Shown: one piece after another, positions 1 through 5,423 of the stretch
Numbering within the stretch: the first letter of the stretch is position 1
How the letters are laid out: every line of letters starts with the position of its first letter
NCBI GenBank assembly: GCA_030838025.1
Contig: JAUTXM010000250.1
Location: 1-7,050 of the forward strand
Reading direction: 5' to 3'
Origin: Acidimicrobiaceae bacterium
GTDB lineage: Bacteria > Actinomycetota > Acidimicrobiia > Acidimicrobiales > Palsa-688
Length of the DNA: 7,050 nucleotides
Program-made: the position numbers and the translations under genes
The notes under the pieces: model-generated
Seen by the model: the letters and a program-made list of their open reading frames with translations, nothing else
Databases searched by the model: none
Told to the model about the DNA's origin: nothing

Positions 1-150
1 GGCACGTCCTTCGCCCAGGTCAAATCACAAGCGCTCGACATGGTCGGCGCGGGGTCGATCAGCTGGATGATCCCCTCATCTGTTCCCGAGATCGCCATTC
101 GGACCGTCGTGGCGCTGTACTGCCCGATCAACGCCGCGAAGCTCCACTAA
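1..150 (+). CDS. C-terminal fragment of a DUF732-like protein
   Basis: The first reading frame is open from the window edge to a TAA at 148-150 and gives the last 49 residues of a protein whose start lies outside. The fragment holds a small polar region followed by a helix with hydrophobic spacing (EIAIRTVVALYCP) and a short polar tail. An Ala/Ile/Val-rich helix ending in Tyr-Cys-Pro close to the C-terminus is typical of DUF732, a family of small secreted or envelope proteins common in mycobacteria, with no established biochemical role. The family call rests on this tail alone. No signal peptide or lipobox can be checked because the N-terminus is missing. The next gene starts 72 bases downstream on the same strand. 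Confidence 0.55.
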   Translation, partial: GTSFAQVKSQALDMVGAGSISWMIPSSVPEIAIRTVVALYCPINAAKLH

Positions 151-159
151 CTGCCGGCA

Positions 160-173
160 CGGCGACAGCGCCG
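160..173 (+). terminator. Small GC hairpin after the DUF732-like gene, possible terminator
   Basis: A perfect 5-bp stem CGGCG/CGCCG with loop ACAG begins 10 bases after the stop codon. There is no U-tract, so termination is uncertain; actinobacterial terminators often lack one. The hairpin also lies in the 5' region of the next gene. Confidence 0.3.
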
Positions 174-176
174 ATG

Positions 177-182
177 TAACCT
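177..182 (+). promoter_or_regulatory. Possible -10 box for the zinc-ribbon membrane gene
   Basis: TAACCT fits the TANNNT -10 pattern of actinobacterial housekeeping promoters and would start transcription near base 189, giving a leader of about 34 bases. I see no convincing -35. The same hexamer precedes the DUF5995 gene. This is a weak call based on one hexamer. Confidence 0.25.
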
Positions 183-222
183 CGACTGTTCCCTCGCGGC
201 GCGGTCATGGCGGTTGTAAACG

Positions 223-1647
223 ATGCCCGAAATGCAGACTGAACAGGCGGTCGTCTGCCGGAACTGCGGCGCGACACAAAATGGTCGGTTCTGTAGCCAG
301 TGCGGCAATGAGCTGACCACCCACGAACCGGATTCGTGGCGCAGCCTGCTCGACACCTTGCTTCGCCTGGGAGCGTTTCGGCGTTACGTCTCCAGATTCA
401 TCCGGATCGTCAGATCGCCCGCCGCCCAGACGGTCGCGCTGGCGGGGGAGCTCACCCAGGCGCAGAGCCTGGAGTTCCTAACGGTCGGTTTGGCGTTGTA
501 CTCGCTGATAATGCTCACCGGTTTGGCATCCATCAGCGGGCCGGTGCTGTCATTCATCTTGCCACCCCTCTACTTCACGGTCGTCATTTCCATTCAGTTC
601 ACTCTTCTGTACTACTTCGGATCGAGGAAATCCGGTCGCGCTCGGTCGCCGCAGGAGTATCTTCCACTCGTCTTCGTCTGGCACGGTTTCAACCTGCCCA
701 TCATGGCGGTCATCCAGAAGTCGTTGCTGTTGTTTGTCTCGCCGTCAAAGGAGTCGTTGGTTGGTCTCGGCGCCCTCGTTCCCTTTGCCTACGTCACGCT
801 TTTCGTGACCGGTATAGAGGTGAACCTGATGCCCTACGGTGTCAAGGCCTGGTCTGCCTTTTGGGACTTGAAACGGCGCAGGGTGTACTCGTACCTGCTG
901 ATCTCGGGAGCGGCCAGTACCATCGCGGGCGTTGCCTTGTTGTTTGCCTTTGGCGTCTTCCCGCCCAAGTTGGCGAAGCCACTTGGCAGAGGAGATTGCG
1001 TAAACATCACGGTCAATGACCTGAAGCGGGTGAGTTGTCGCGACGCCAGTTCGATCATCTTGTCCGTGGACACGAACCCCGGTGGGATATTTCTCGGTCC
1101 AATGGGAGGAGTCGACTGTCCAGACGATGCCGATTCGTACCAACTCCTCAATGCAAACCTGCAGACCGCGTGCCTCCGAAATCTTCATCCACCTCATCCC
1201 GGTGACGTGGGAGAGGGAGGCGGTGTATTGAGGACGGGCGACTGCATTAGCCATGGCTCGGAGGTGGCATGCCGGACACCTGATATCTACGCGATGGTGA
1301 CGGATCGGGTGGCAGACGTCAGCAGGTGTCCCGACGGCACGCTTGAGTTCGTGAAGCTGAGTTCGGCAGCCCGCCCGATCGCCTGCCTCAACAACGGCCC
1401 CGGGGTGGTACGTCCCGGGGATTGTGTCGACTCTCCGGCGCAGCCGTTCGGCGGGAGCAAGGTCGCGTGCCCGTCCACGTCGACAACTCCGTCGAAGGAT
1501 TACGACCGCGTGGTCACCCGGGTGAAGATCGCCGCGGATTGCCCGACCAGCACAACTCCGTCGGACCTGAACTCGGTCCTCTTCCTGAAGCCATTGGGGC
1601 TGGAACCCATGTCGCTCGTTCCGATCTACTGCCTCGCGCCCGTCTGA
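223..1647 (+). CDS. Zinc-ribbon, five-TM protein with three tandem LppU-like cysteine modules
   Basis: A 474-residue membrane protein. Residues 12-27 form a zinc ribbon (CRNC, then CSQC), expected in the cytoplasm. Five hydrophobic segments lie at about 84-104, 108-132, 147-171, 181-203 and 221-245. Positive loops at 133-146 (RKSGRAR) and 208-220 (ending KRRR) put the N-terminus inside and the C-terminus outside. The outer part has three modules with the same order, GDC, a second Cys, CP or DCP, then CL: cysteines 259/272/299/317, 341/350/369/388 and 401/416/440/470. This pattern, including the CP-D-x-DSY element of module 1, matches the LppU/SCO3897 family of actinobacterial envelope lipoproteins, so two disulfides per module are likely. 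The membrane part resembles Yip1-like zinc-ribbon proteins only loosely. ATG 223 is chosen; ATG 232 would also keep the ribbon, and neither has a clear ribosome-binding site. Function is unknown; an envelope sensing or scaffold role is my inference. Confidence 0.85.
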   Translation: MPEMQTEQAVVCRNCGATQNGRFCSQCGNELTTHEPDSWRSLLDTLLRLGAFRRYVSRFIRIVRSPAAQTVALAGELTQAQSLEFLTVGLALYSLIMLTGLASISGPVLSFILPPLYFTVVISIQFTLLYYFGSRKSGRARSPQEYLPLVFVWHGFNLPIMAVIQKSLLLFVSPSKESLVGLGALVPFAYVTLFVTGIEVNLMPYGVKAWSAFWDLKRRRVYSYLLISGAASTIAGVALLFAFGVFPPKLAKPLGRGDCVNITVNDLKRVSCRDASSIILSVDTNPGGIFLGPMGGVDCPDDADSYQLLNANLQTACLRNLHPPHPGDVGEGGGVLRTGDCISHGSEVACRTPDIYAMVTDRVADVSRCPDGTLEFVKLSSAARPIACLNNGPGVVRPGDCVDSPAQPFGGSKVACPSTSTTPSKDYDRVVTRVKIAADCPTSTTPSDLNSVLFLKPLGLEPMSLVPIYCLAPV

Positions 1648-1651
1648 TCCT

Positions 1652-1667
1652 GCGACGCTGATGTCGC
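1652..1667 (+). terminator. Perfect hairpin just after the zinc-ribbon gene
   Basis: GCGAC/GTCGC form a 5-bp stem with a 6-base loop, 4 bases after the stop codon at 1645-1647. With no U-tract it could be a weak terminator, a processing or stability element, or part of the leader structure of the next gene. Confidence 0.3.
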
Positions 1668-1681
1668 GCCGCACCCCAGTA

Positions 1682-1705
1682 GGCTCTGGCCTTTCGGAGG
1701 TAGCC
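1682..1705 (+). promoter_or_regulatory. Hairpin that could hide the leader-ORF ribosome-binding site
   Basis: GGCT (1682-1685) pairs with AGCC (1702-1705), and inside it CCT (1690-1692) can pair with AGG (1698-1700). The GGAGG at 1696-1700 is the ribosome-binding site of the 1709 leader ORF, so folding would mask it. The stems are short, so the effect is speculative. Confidence 0.25.
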
Positions 1706-1708
1706 GAG

Positions 1709-1774
1709 ATGGTGGACTCGATGAGATCCGACGCAACATCGGGTCCCGGTGCGGTTCGAGGTCGACACGGGTGA
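1709..1774 (+). CDS. 21-codon leader ORF translationally coupled to the next gene
   Basis: ATG 1709 is preceded by GGAGG at 1696-1700 with 8 bases between, the best ribosome-binding site in the window. The ORF codes for 21 residues, starting MVDSMRSD and ending GRHG, with no recognisable motif and no run of one amino acid that would suggest attenuation. Its TGA (1772-1774) overlaps the GTG start (1771-1773) of the 452-residue membrane gene as GTGA, the classic layout for termination-reinitiation. I infer that its translation loads ribosomes onto the downstream gene; the peptide itself may have no function. The downstream gene also has its own weaker GAGG at 1758-1761. Confidence 0.5.
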   Translation: MVDSMRSDATSGPGAVRGRHG

Positions 1775-3129
1775 CCACGACCAACCCCGGCGGCGCCCAG
1801 GCTCCAATCGACCCCCACGACACCGCCGTGGCGCGCATTCGTTCCTACGTCAGCACTTCATCGCGGACTTCCCAGGAAGCGGCTGATTTCGTCAGGAGCC
1901 ACATCGACGCGGTCTGCGAGGCGCTGAACGTGGCGACACACGGGCCGCCCGTGGTCCAACCGTTGCTCCTGGCTTCGGTGGATGCGTACGTCGCGGATGT
2001 CGTCGCGCGAGCACCGACTGCGGCGTCGCGCTGCTGGTCGCAATGGTTCTTTCGAGTGGCGTCGCGGGTGACCCACGAAGGATGCAAGGACGTCGAGCTC
2101 CTCGGCCAAGCCATCCAGGCGACCTTGGATCGACTCCCCCCATCACCTGTATCAATGCCGTGGCTTGTCAGTGATCTCAAGGCCTCCCTCGCCGGCGCAC
2201 TGGCGTGGGAACTGCTGGACCAGGCCGACGATTGGCAGCGCCTGCAGATCACCGACGGCGAGTTCCTGGAACTGTTCCACCTGTACGTCTGTCAACTGCA
2301 CTTCGATGCCGACGCCATCATGAGCTTTTTGGCCGGACATCGTGATCGAGGAGCCAACCCCATCAAGGCGGCGTTTAACTTCTTCGCCCAGTCCGTCGTG
2401 GGTGACTCGAAGCGGGCCCAGGCGGCATTGATAGGAAATGAGATCACCGAGCATTCCATGCCCCTGGCAGCGGCCAAACTGATTGCCTACGTGCTTCATG
2501 CCGCGCCTCCGCAGCGGACGTCGTATATCGACGGGGGCGGTGTCCCTACCGAGCTGGTCACCGCATTCGAGACGGCGTTGGGTGTATGGCGGGCGCACGG
2601 CGGTGGGGTGCAGTTCTATACCGCTCAAGCCGGCTTCGCGGCCATGGTCGACGACACATCCGGAGTGGTGATGGCGATCAATAACGCAGTCCGGTTATTG
2701 TCGGAATCTGGGCGAGTGGGCTCGAGCGACTTTCTGGTACTCATCCGCCTGCGCAGCGAGCTCCTGGAGCGAATCGGGGTTTCGAAGCAGCTCACGGGGG
2801 TGGCGGCGCTGCGTCAAGATGCCGACCATGCCCTTGCCGTTGCCAAGGAGAGCTCCACCCAGATCCCGACGATCGTCGGACTGTTCGCGGCAGTCATCGC
2901 GTTGGTGATCGGGTCCTCGCAGGCCAGCCAGAACCTGCCCACGCGGGGTCGAATCCTCGTAGTGGCCGCGCTGGGGACGGTGCTGCTGATGTTCGTCATT
3001 GGCCTGGCGGGGATCGTCCGATTCATGGCGGGGACCAAAGTGTCGATTGAACGACTCGGTCTGTTCATCGGTGCGGGCGTCTTGTTCGCCGGCTTGGTGC
3101 TTACGCTGCTCTATGTGGTGGCTGGCTGA
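1771..3129 (+). CDS. Membrane protein with large helical domain and three C-terminal TM segments
   Basis: A 452-residue protein I do not recognise. It starts at GTG 1771, the first possible start after the upstream in-frame TGA; GAGG at 1758-1761 sits 9 bases before it, and the leader-ORF stop overlaps it. Residues 1-360 look soluble and mainly helical, with several Trp and Cys residues (C88, C105, C174) and no evident catalytic motif. Three hydrophobic segments follow at about 365-383, 394-418 and 428-450, so the protein is anchored at its C-terminus and ends two residues after the last segment. There is no N-terminal signal, which makes a cytoplasmic helical domain likely. It follows the zinc-ribbon/LppU-like gene on the same strand after 123 bases, so co-expression is plausible. 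The helical domain could be a protein-interaction scaffold, but nothing here shows a function. Confidence 0.85.
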   Translation: MTTTNPGGAQAPIDPHDTAVARIRSYVSTSSRTSQEAADFVRSHIDAVCEALNVATHGPPVVQPLLLASVDAYVADVVARAPTAASRCWSQWFFRVASRVTHEGCKDVELLGQAIQATLDRLPPSPVSMPWLVSDLKASLAGALAWELLDQADDWQRLQITDGEFLELFHLYVCQLHFDADAIMSFLAGHRDRGANPIKAAFNFFAQSVVGDSKRAQAALIGNEITEHSMPLAAAKLIAYVLHAAPPQRTSYIDGGGVPTELVTAFETALGVWRAHGGGVQFYTAQAGFAAMVDDTSGVVMAINNAVRLLSESGRVGSSDFLVLIRLRSELLERIGVSKQLTGVAALRQDADHALAVAKESSTQIPTIVGLFAAVIALVIGSSQASQNLPTRGRILVVAALGTVLLMFVIGLAGIVRFMAGTKVSIERLGLFIGAGVLFAGLVLTLLYVVAG

Positions 3130-3131
3130 GA

Positions 3132-3839
3132 TCAGACGACGACGAGCAGGCCGCGGCTGGCCAACGCGACCGTACGGCCCAGGGTCAGGAGCATGATCTT
3201 GTGGGCGGTCTCCATCGTTCTGGTCTCCCAGAGACCCAAGGCTGTATCCCAGGCCATTTCCCGGGCGGCATTCATGCTCCAGTTGGCCACCACGTTGGTG
3301 CACGCCTGGGCATGTTTGTCGAGCTCCAGCACGACCCCGGACTCGAAGGACTGGCGGACCGATTGCTCGGCCGCGTCCAGCAGGACGTCGACCTTGCTGT
3401 AGTCCCTGTGGTGAGGATCGTCCTTCGGCTCGGTTGCGAGGTTGGTACAGGTGCTGAACAGCGCGATTGGCAGGTCGTGGTTGATATGGGCGTTCATACC
3501 GGCCAAGGCGAACTGGATCGGCTCGATGCCCGGGTGCGTACGGCGCTTCATCAGTGGCCGCCAAGCTATTGGGACGTTGTCGGGATCAACCGTCACCGAG
3601 TTGACGGCGTCGAAATACAGGTTCGCGAACAACACGTCGAGGTGGACCAAGAAGTCGGGGTCGGCGAACGTGGCTTGCTTGACGCTGGCCAGTACTTCTC
3701 GGGTCACACCGAGGTACATCCGATTGAAGCAGGCCAGGCCATCGGTCGGGGGCAGCGCGGCTTCGATGGCCACCATGCGATCGATCACCTCTTCGATCGT
3801 GGTTACGGGAGGGCCGCTAGGAAGGGGCGGGGTGGTCAC
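3132..3839 (-). CDS. DUF5995 family protein
   Basis: A 235-residue protein recognised as DUF5995 by the block GMNAHINHDLPIAL at about residues 113-126, preceded by the short stretch IAWRPLM, with the early DGLACFNRMYLGVT element at 33-46. DUF5995 proteins are widespread in actinomycetes and some other bacteria and their function is unknown; the conserved Asn, His and Asp residues suggest metal or substrate binding, which is inference. There is no signal peptide or membrane segment. It starts at GTG 3839, where TAACCT (3851-3846, minus) lies 6 bases upstream and no ribosome-binding site is visible, so the mRNA is probably leaderless. The polymerase gene lies 59 bases upstream on the same strand. 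The stop codon is 2 bases from the stop of the convergent membrane gene. Confidence 0.85.
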   Translation of the reverse strand: MTTPPLPSGPPVTTIEEVIDRMVAIEAALPPTDGLACFNRMYLGVTREVLASVKQATFADPDFLVHLDVLFANLYFDAVNSVTVDPDNVPIAWRPLMKRRTHPGIEPIQFALAGMNAHINHDLPIALFSTCTNLATEPKDDPHHRDYSKVDVLLDAAEQSVRQSFESGVVLELDKHAQACTNVVANWSMNAAREMAWDTALGLWETRTMETAHKIMLLTLGRTVALASRGLLVVV

Positions 3840-3845
3840 GCCGCG

Positions 3846-3874
3846 AGGTTACGGGCTGGGGAAAAGCTGGGGAT
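3846..3874 (-). promoter_or_regulatory. Leaderless promoter of the DUF5995 gene with a helically phased direct repeat
   Basis: Read on the minus strand, TAACCT (3851-3846) is 6 bases before GTG 3839, the spacing that puts +1 on the start codon. Upstream, CCCCAGC occurs twice (3872-3866 and 3861-3855), 11 bp apart, i.e. on one face of the helix between the -35 region and the -10. No good -35 hexamer is seen. The repeat could bind a regulator. Confidence 0.45.
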
Positions 3875-3898
3875 GGCAGCTCTAGGAACCGGATCGCG

Positions 3899-4981
3899 TC
3901 AGGTGCTCCGCGGTTCGGAGTCAACCCCAGATTCGGGCCCAGCGGCGGGCGACGGTGCTGCTGAGGTCGATGCTGTTGGCGCCCGAGCGCGACTGGGCGC
4001 GACCCGAGGAGGTTCGTCGGGCATCTTCGGGTACACGGGCGGCCACGGGGCATCGTGCAACCCTGACGCCCGGTCCCGCTCGTGCAGGGCCACGAGGGGC
4101 TCCAGCGACTGCGGGTCGGCGACCATGGCGGCCCAGGGATCACCGTTGGTCGCCACCCGGGCAGGAACGCATCGCATGGTCAGCTCATCGGGATGGATCG
4201 TATCCAGCTCGTCCCATCCGAACGGTGTCGAGACCTGCGCGCCCGGGCGGGCCCGGACCGACCAGGCGCCGAAGACCGTCTTGTGGGGCGCGTTCTGATT
4301 GAAGTCGACGAACACCCGGCGCCCTCGCTCCTCCTTCCACCACGCGGCCGTGATCAGGTCAGGGCGGCGCCGCTCCAGTTCGCGCGCGATGGCCACGGCC
4401 GACGACCGGACCTGGTACGAATCCCATCGAGGCTGGAGGCGCACATAGACGTGGATGCCGCGGTTGCCCGTCGTCTTGGGCATGCCGACGACGCCCAGTT
4501 CGTCGAGCAGCCGCCGGACCTCCGCCGCCGCCTCTCGGACCATGGGAAACGTGACCCCCGGCGTCGGGTCGAGGTCGATTCGCAGTTCGTCGGCGTGGTG
4601 GGGATCGTCTGCCCTCGTAGGCCAGACGTGAAAGCCCAGGCAGGCGAGGTTGACGGCCCAGATGACGTGCGCCAGGTCGGCCGCCACCAGGGCCTGGGAC
4701 GTGGTCCCGTTCGGCGTGCTCACAATCGTGGTCTGCAGCCACTCGGGCCGCGTCTCGGGTACCCGCTTCTGGAAGAACGACGATCCACCCGCTCCGTGGG
4801 GGAATCGTTGCAGCAGCACCGGGCGCCCGCCCATGGCCGCCATCAGGGGCCCTTCAACCGCCTGGTAGAAGCGGACGAGATCGAGCTTTGTCTCGCCGTG
4901 CTCGGGAAAGAACACTTTGTCCGGGCTCGTGACAACGAGCTCGCGCCCGGCCGCCTCGACCGCGACACCTTCGTCGGCCAT
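3899..4981 (-). CDS. Stand-alone LigD-type DNA polymerase/primase domain protein (PolD-like)
   Basis: A 360-residue protein with the archaeo-eukaryotic primase-type polymerase (POL) domain of bacterial NHEJ ligase LigD. This domain adds templated or untemplated nucleotides, often ribonucleotides, during end joining and gap repair. Visible signatures are SPDKVFFPEHG (19-29), the metal-binding pair in RIDLDPTPG (D136 and D138), TGNRGIHVYV (171-180, H177), VFVDFNQN (third acidic residue D226) and AWSVRARPGAQVSTP (239-253). The acidic spacing is nearly the same as in the mycobacterial LigD polymerase domain. Ligase and phosphoesterase domains are absent, as in mycobacterial PolD1/PolD2 (the Rv3730c type). 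Residues about 322-360 form an Ala/Pro/Ser-rich, probably disordered tail. It starts at ATG 4981 with TAGCGT 7 bases upstream, so it is likely leaderless. It is divergent from the lysine-rich small gene. No Ku gene lies in the window. Confidence 0.95.
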   Translation of the reverse strand: MADEGVAVEAAGRELVVTSPDKVFFPEHGETKLDLVRFYQAVEGPLMAAMGGRPVLLQRFPHGAGGSSFFQKRVPETRPEWLQTTIVSTPNGTTSQALVAADLAHVIWAVNLACLGFHVWPTRADDPHHADELRIDLDPTPGVTFPMVREAAAEVRRLLDELGVVGMPKTTGNRGIHVYVRLQPRWDSYQVRSSAVAIARELERRRPDLITAAWWKEERGRRVFVDFNQNAPHKTVFGAWSVRARPGAQVSTPFGWDELDTIHPDELTMRCVPARVATNGDPWAAMVADPQSLEPLVALHERDRASGLHDAPWPPVYPKMPDEPPRVAPSRARAPTASTSAAPSPAAGPESGVDSEPRST

Positions 4982-5035
4982 CGGCTGGACGCTAATCGGA
5001 CCTCACCGAGGTGCGTCGCCGCTGTATGGTCAATC
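4982..5035. promoter_or_regulatory. Divergent leaderless promoters of the polymerase and small basic protein genes
   Basis: The 54 bases carry a -10-like TAGCGT on the minus strand (4994-4989, 7 bases before ATG 4981) and TATGGT on the plus strand (5025-5030, 5 bases before ATG 5036). Between them a perfect inverted repeat ACCTC-ACC-GAGGT (5000-5012) sits where the -35 regions of both promoters would be, making it an operator candidate. Neither promoter has a good -35. I see no clear LexA box or PafBC-type RecA-NDp motif. Confidence 0.5.
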
Positions 5036-5155
5036 ATGGTCAACAAAGCACCGTCGCCGGGCTCAGCGAAGAAGCCGGGCAAGAGCCTGATGGAGAAGCG
5101 GGCCGTCAAGAAGGCCAAGAAGTCGGCCCGGGAGAAGAAGTCCGGCAGCAGCTAG
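5036..5155 (+). CDS. Small lysine-rich basic protein (39 aa)
   Basis: A 39-residue protein with 11 Lys and 2 Arg. After a short Pro/Gly/Ser N-terminus, residues about 17-35 (SLMEKRAVKKAKKSAREKK) should form a highly basic helix, and the end is GSS. I do not assign a family; such short Lys/Ala-rich proteins occur in actinomycetes and are usually unnamed. A nucleic-acid-binding role is likely from charge, and the head-to-head position with an end-repair polymerase hints at DNA ends, but that is inference. ATG 5036 has TATGGT 5 bases upstream and no ribosome-binding site, consistent with a leaderless mRNA. The frame is also open upstream, but that stretch is antisense to the clearly coding polymerase. 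A strong hairpin begins right after the TAG. Confidence 0.65.
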   Translation: MVNKAPSPGSAKKPGKSLMEKRAVKKAKKSAREKKSGSS

Positions 5156-5190
5156 GGCCGCGCGATCCTCGCGTGCGAGCTGGCGCGGCC
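5156..5190. terminator. Nested hairpin, probable bidirectional terminator
   Basis: GGCCGCGC (5156-5163) pairs perfectly with GCGCGGCC (5183-5190), and inside the loop CTCGC (5168-5172) pairs with GCGAG (5175-5179). It fills the gap between the TAG of the small basic gene (5153-5155) and the stop of the convergent gene (5198-5196), so it can serve both strands. A 14-bp palindrome GGCGCGGCCGCGCC (5182-5195) offers an alternative fold. There is no long U-tract, as is common for GC-rich actinomycete terminators. Confidence 0.7.
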
Positions 5191-5195
5191 GCGCC

Positions 5196-5393
5196 CTAAG
5201 TGGGCGGCCGGGTCCCCCACAACAGGGCGCGCCACCACCGTGACTTGGCGGCACCCAGCTCCTGGTCGACCGCGTCCAGCTCCGTCTGAAGGGCGGCTCG
5301 CTGTTCCGGCGCGGGGTCCTTGGCCAGTTCCTCCTGGAGAACGCGCTGACGCTCTTGGAGCCACGCCCTGCCGCTGATGATCCCGGGCACCAC
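5196..5393 (-). CDS. Small helical (coiled-coil-like) protein, 65 aa
   Basis: A 65-residue protein without a recognised family. Residues about 10-48 are rich in Glu, Gln, Leu and Ala with heptad-like spacing (WLQERQRVLQEELAK, then RAALQTELDAVDQEL), suggesting one long amphipathic helix or a helical hairpin. The C-terminus is Trp-rich (SRWWRALLWGT), which could touch a membrane or a partner. It starts at GTG 5393, immediately followed by a second GTG; TAGACT (5404-5399, minus) lies 5 bases upstream, so its own leaderless promoter is possible. It is 30 bases downstream of the MDMPI-like gene and may also be co-transcribed with it. Its end faces the nested hairpin. The amphipathic pattern and tidy neighbours support a real gene, but its small size leaves doubt. 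Confidence 0.6.
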   Translation of the reverse strand: MVPGIISGRAWLQERQRVLQEELAKDPAPEQRAALQTELDAVDQELGAAKSRWWRALLWGTRPPT

Positions 5394-5423
5394 CGGCGAG
5401 TCTACGGTCGAACGGCCGTCGGG

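Noticed and set aside
207..242. Short ORF (11 codons) overlapping the start of the zinc-ribbon gene
   Set aside because: It has no ribosome-binding site and its stop lies inside the gene rather than at its start codon, so coupling is not convincing.
745..1818. 357-codon minus-strand frame
   Set aside because: It is opposite the zinc-ribbon/LppU-like gene, whose membrane and cysteine pattern is clearly coding; the shadow translation has no recognisable features.
3201..4298. Long plus-strand open frame of 365 codons
   Set aside because: It is antisense to the DUF5995 and polymerase genes, both of which show clear family motifs; its translation is Gly/Arg-rich with no domain.
4082..5035. Long plus-strand frame upstream of and continuous with the small basic protein
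   Set aside because: It runs antisense to the polymerase gene. Only the last 39 codons lie outside that gene, and they have their own promoter-like signal.
4982..5035. SOS or PafBC-type DNA-damage promoter for the polymerase
   Set aside because: Neither a LexA-type TCGAAC-N4-GTTCGA site nor the TGTCRGTG-type motif is present; the short inverted repeat has a different sequence.
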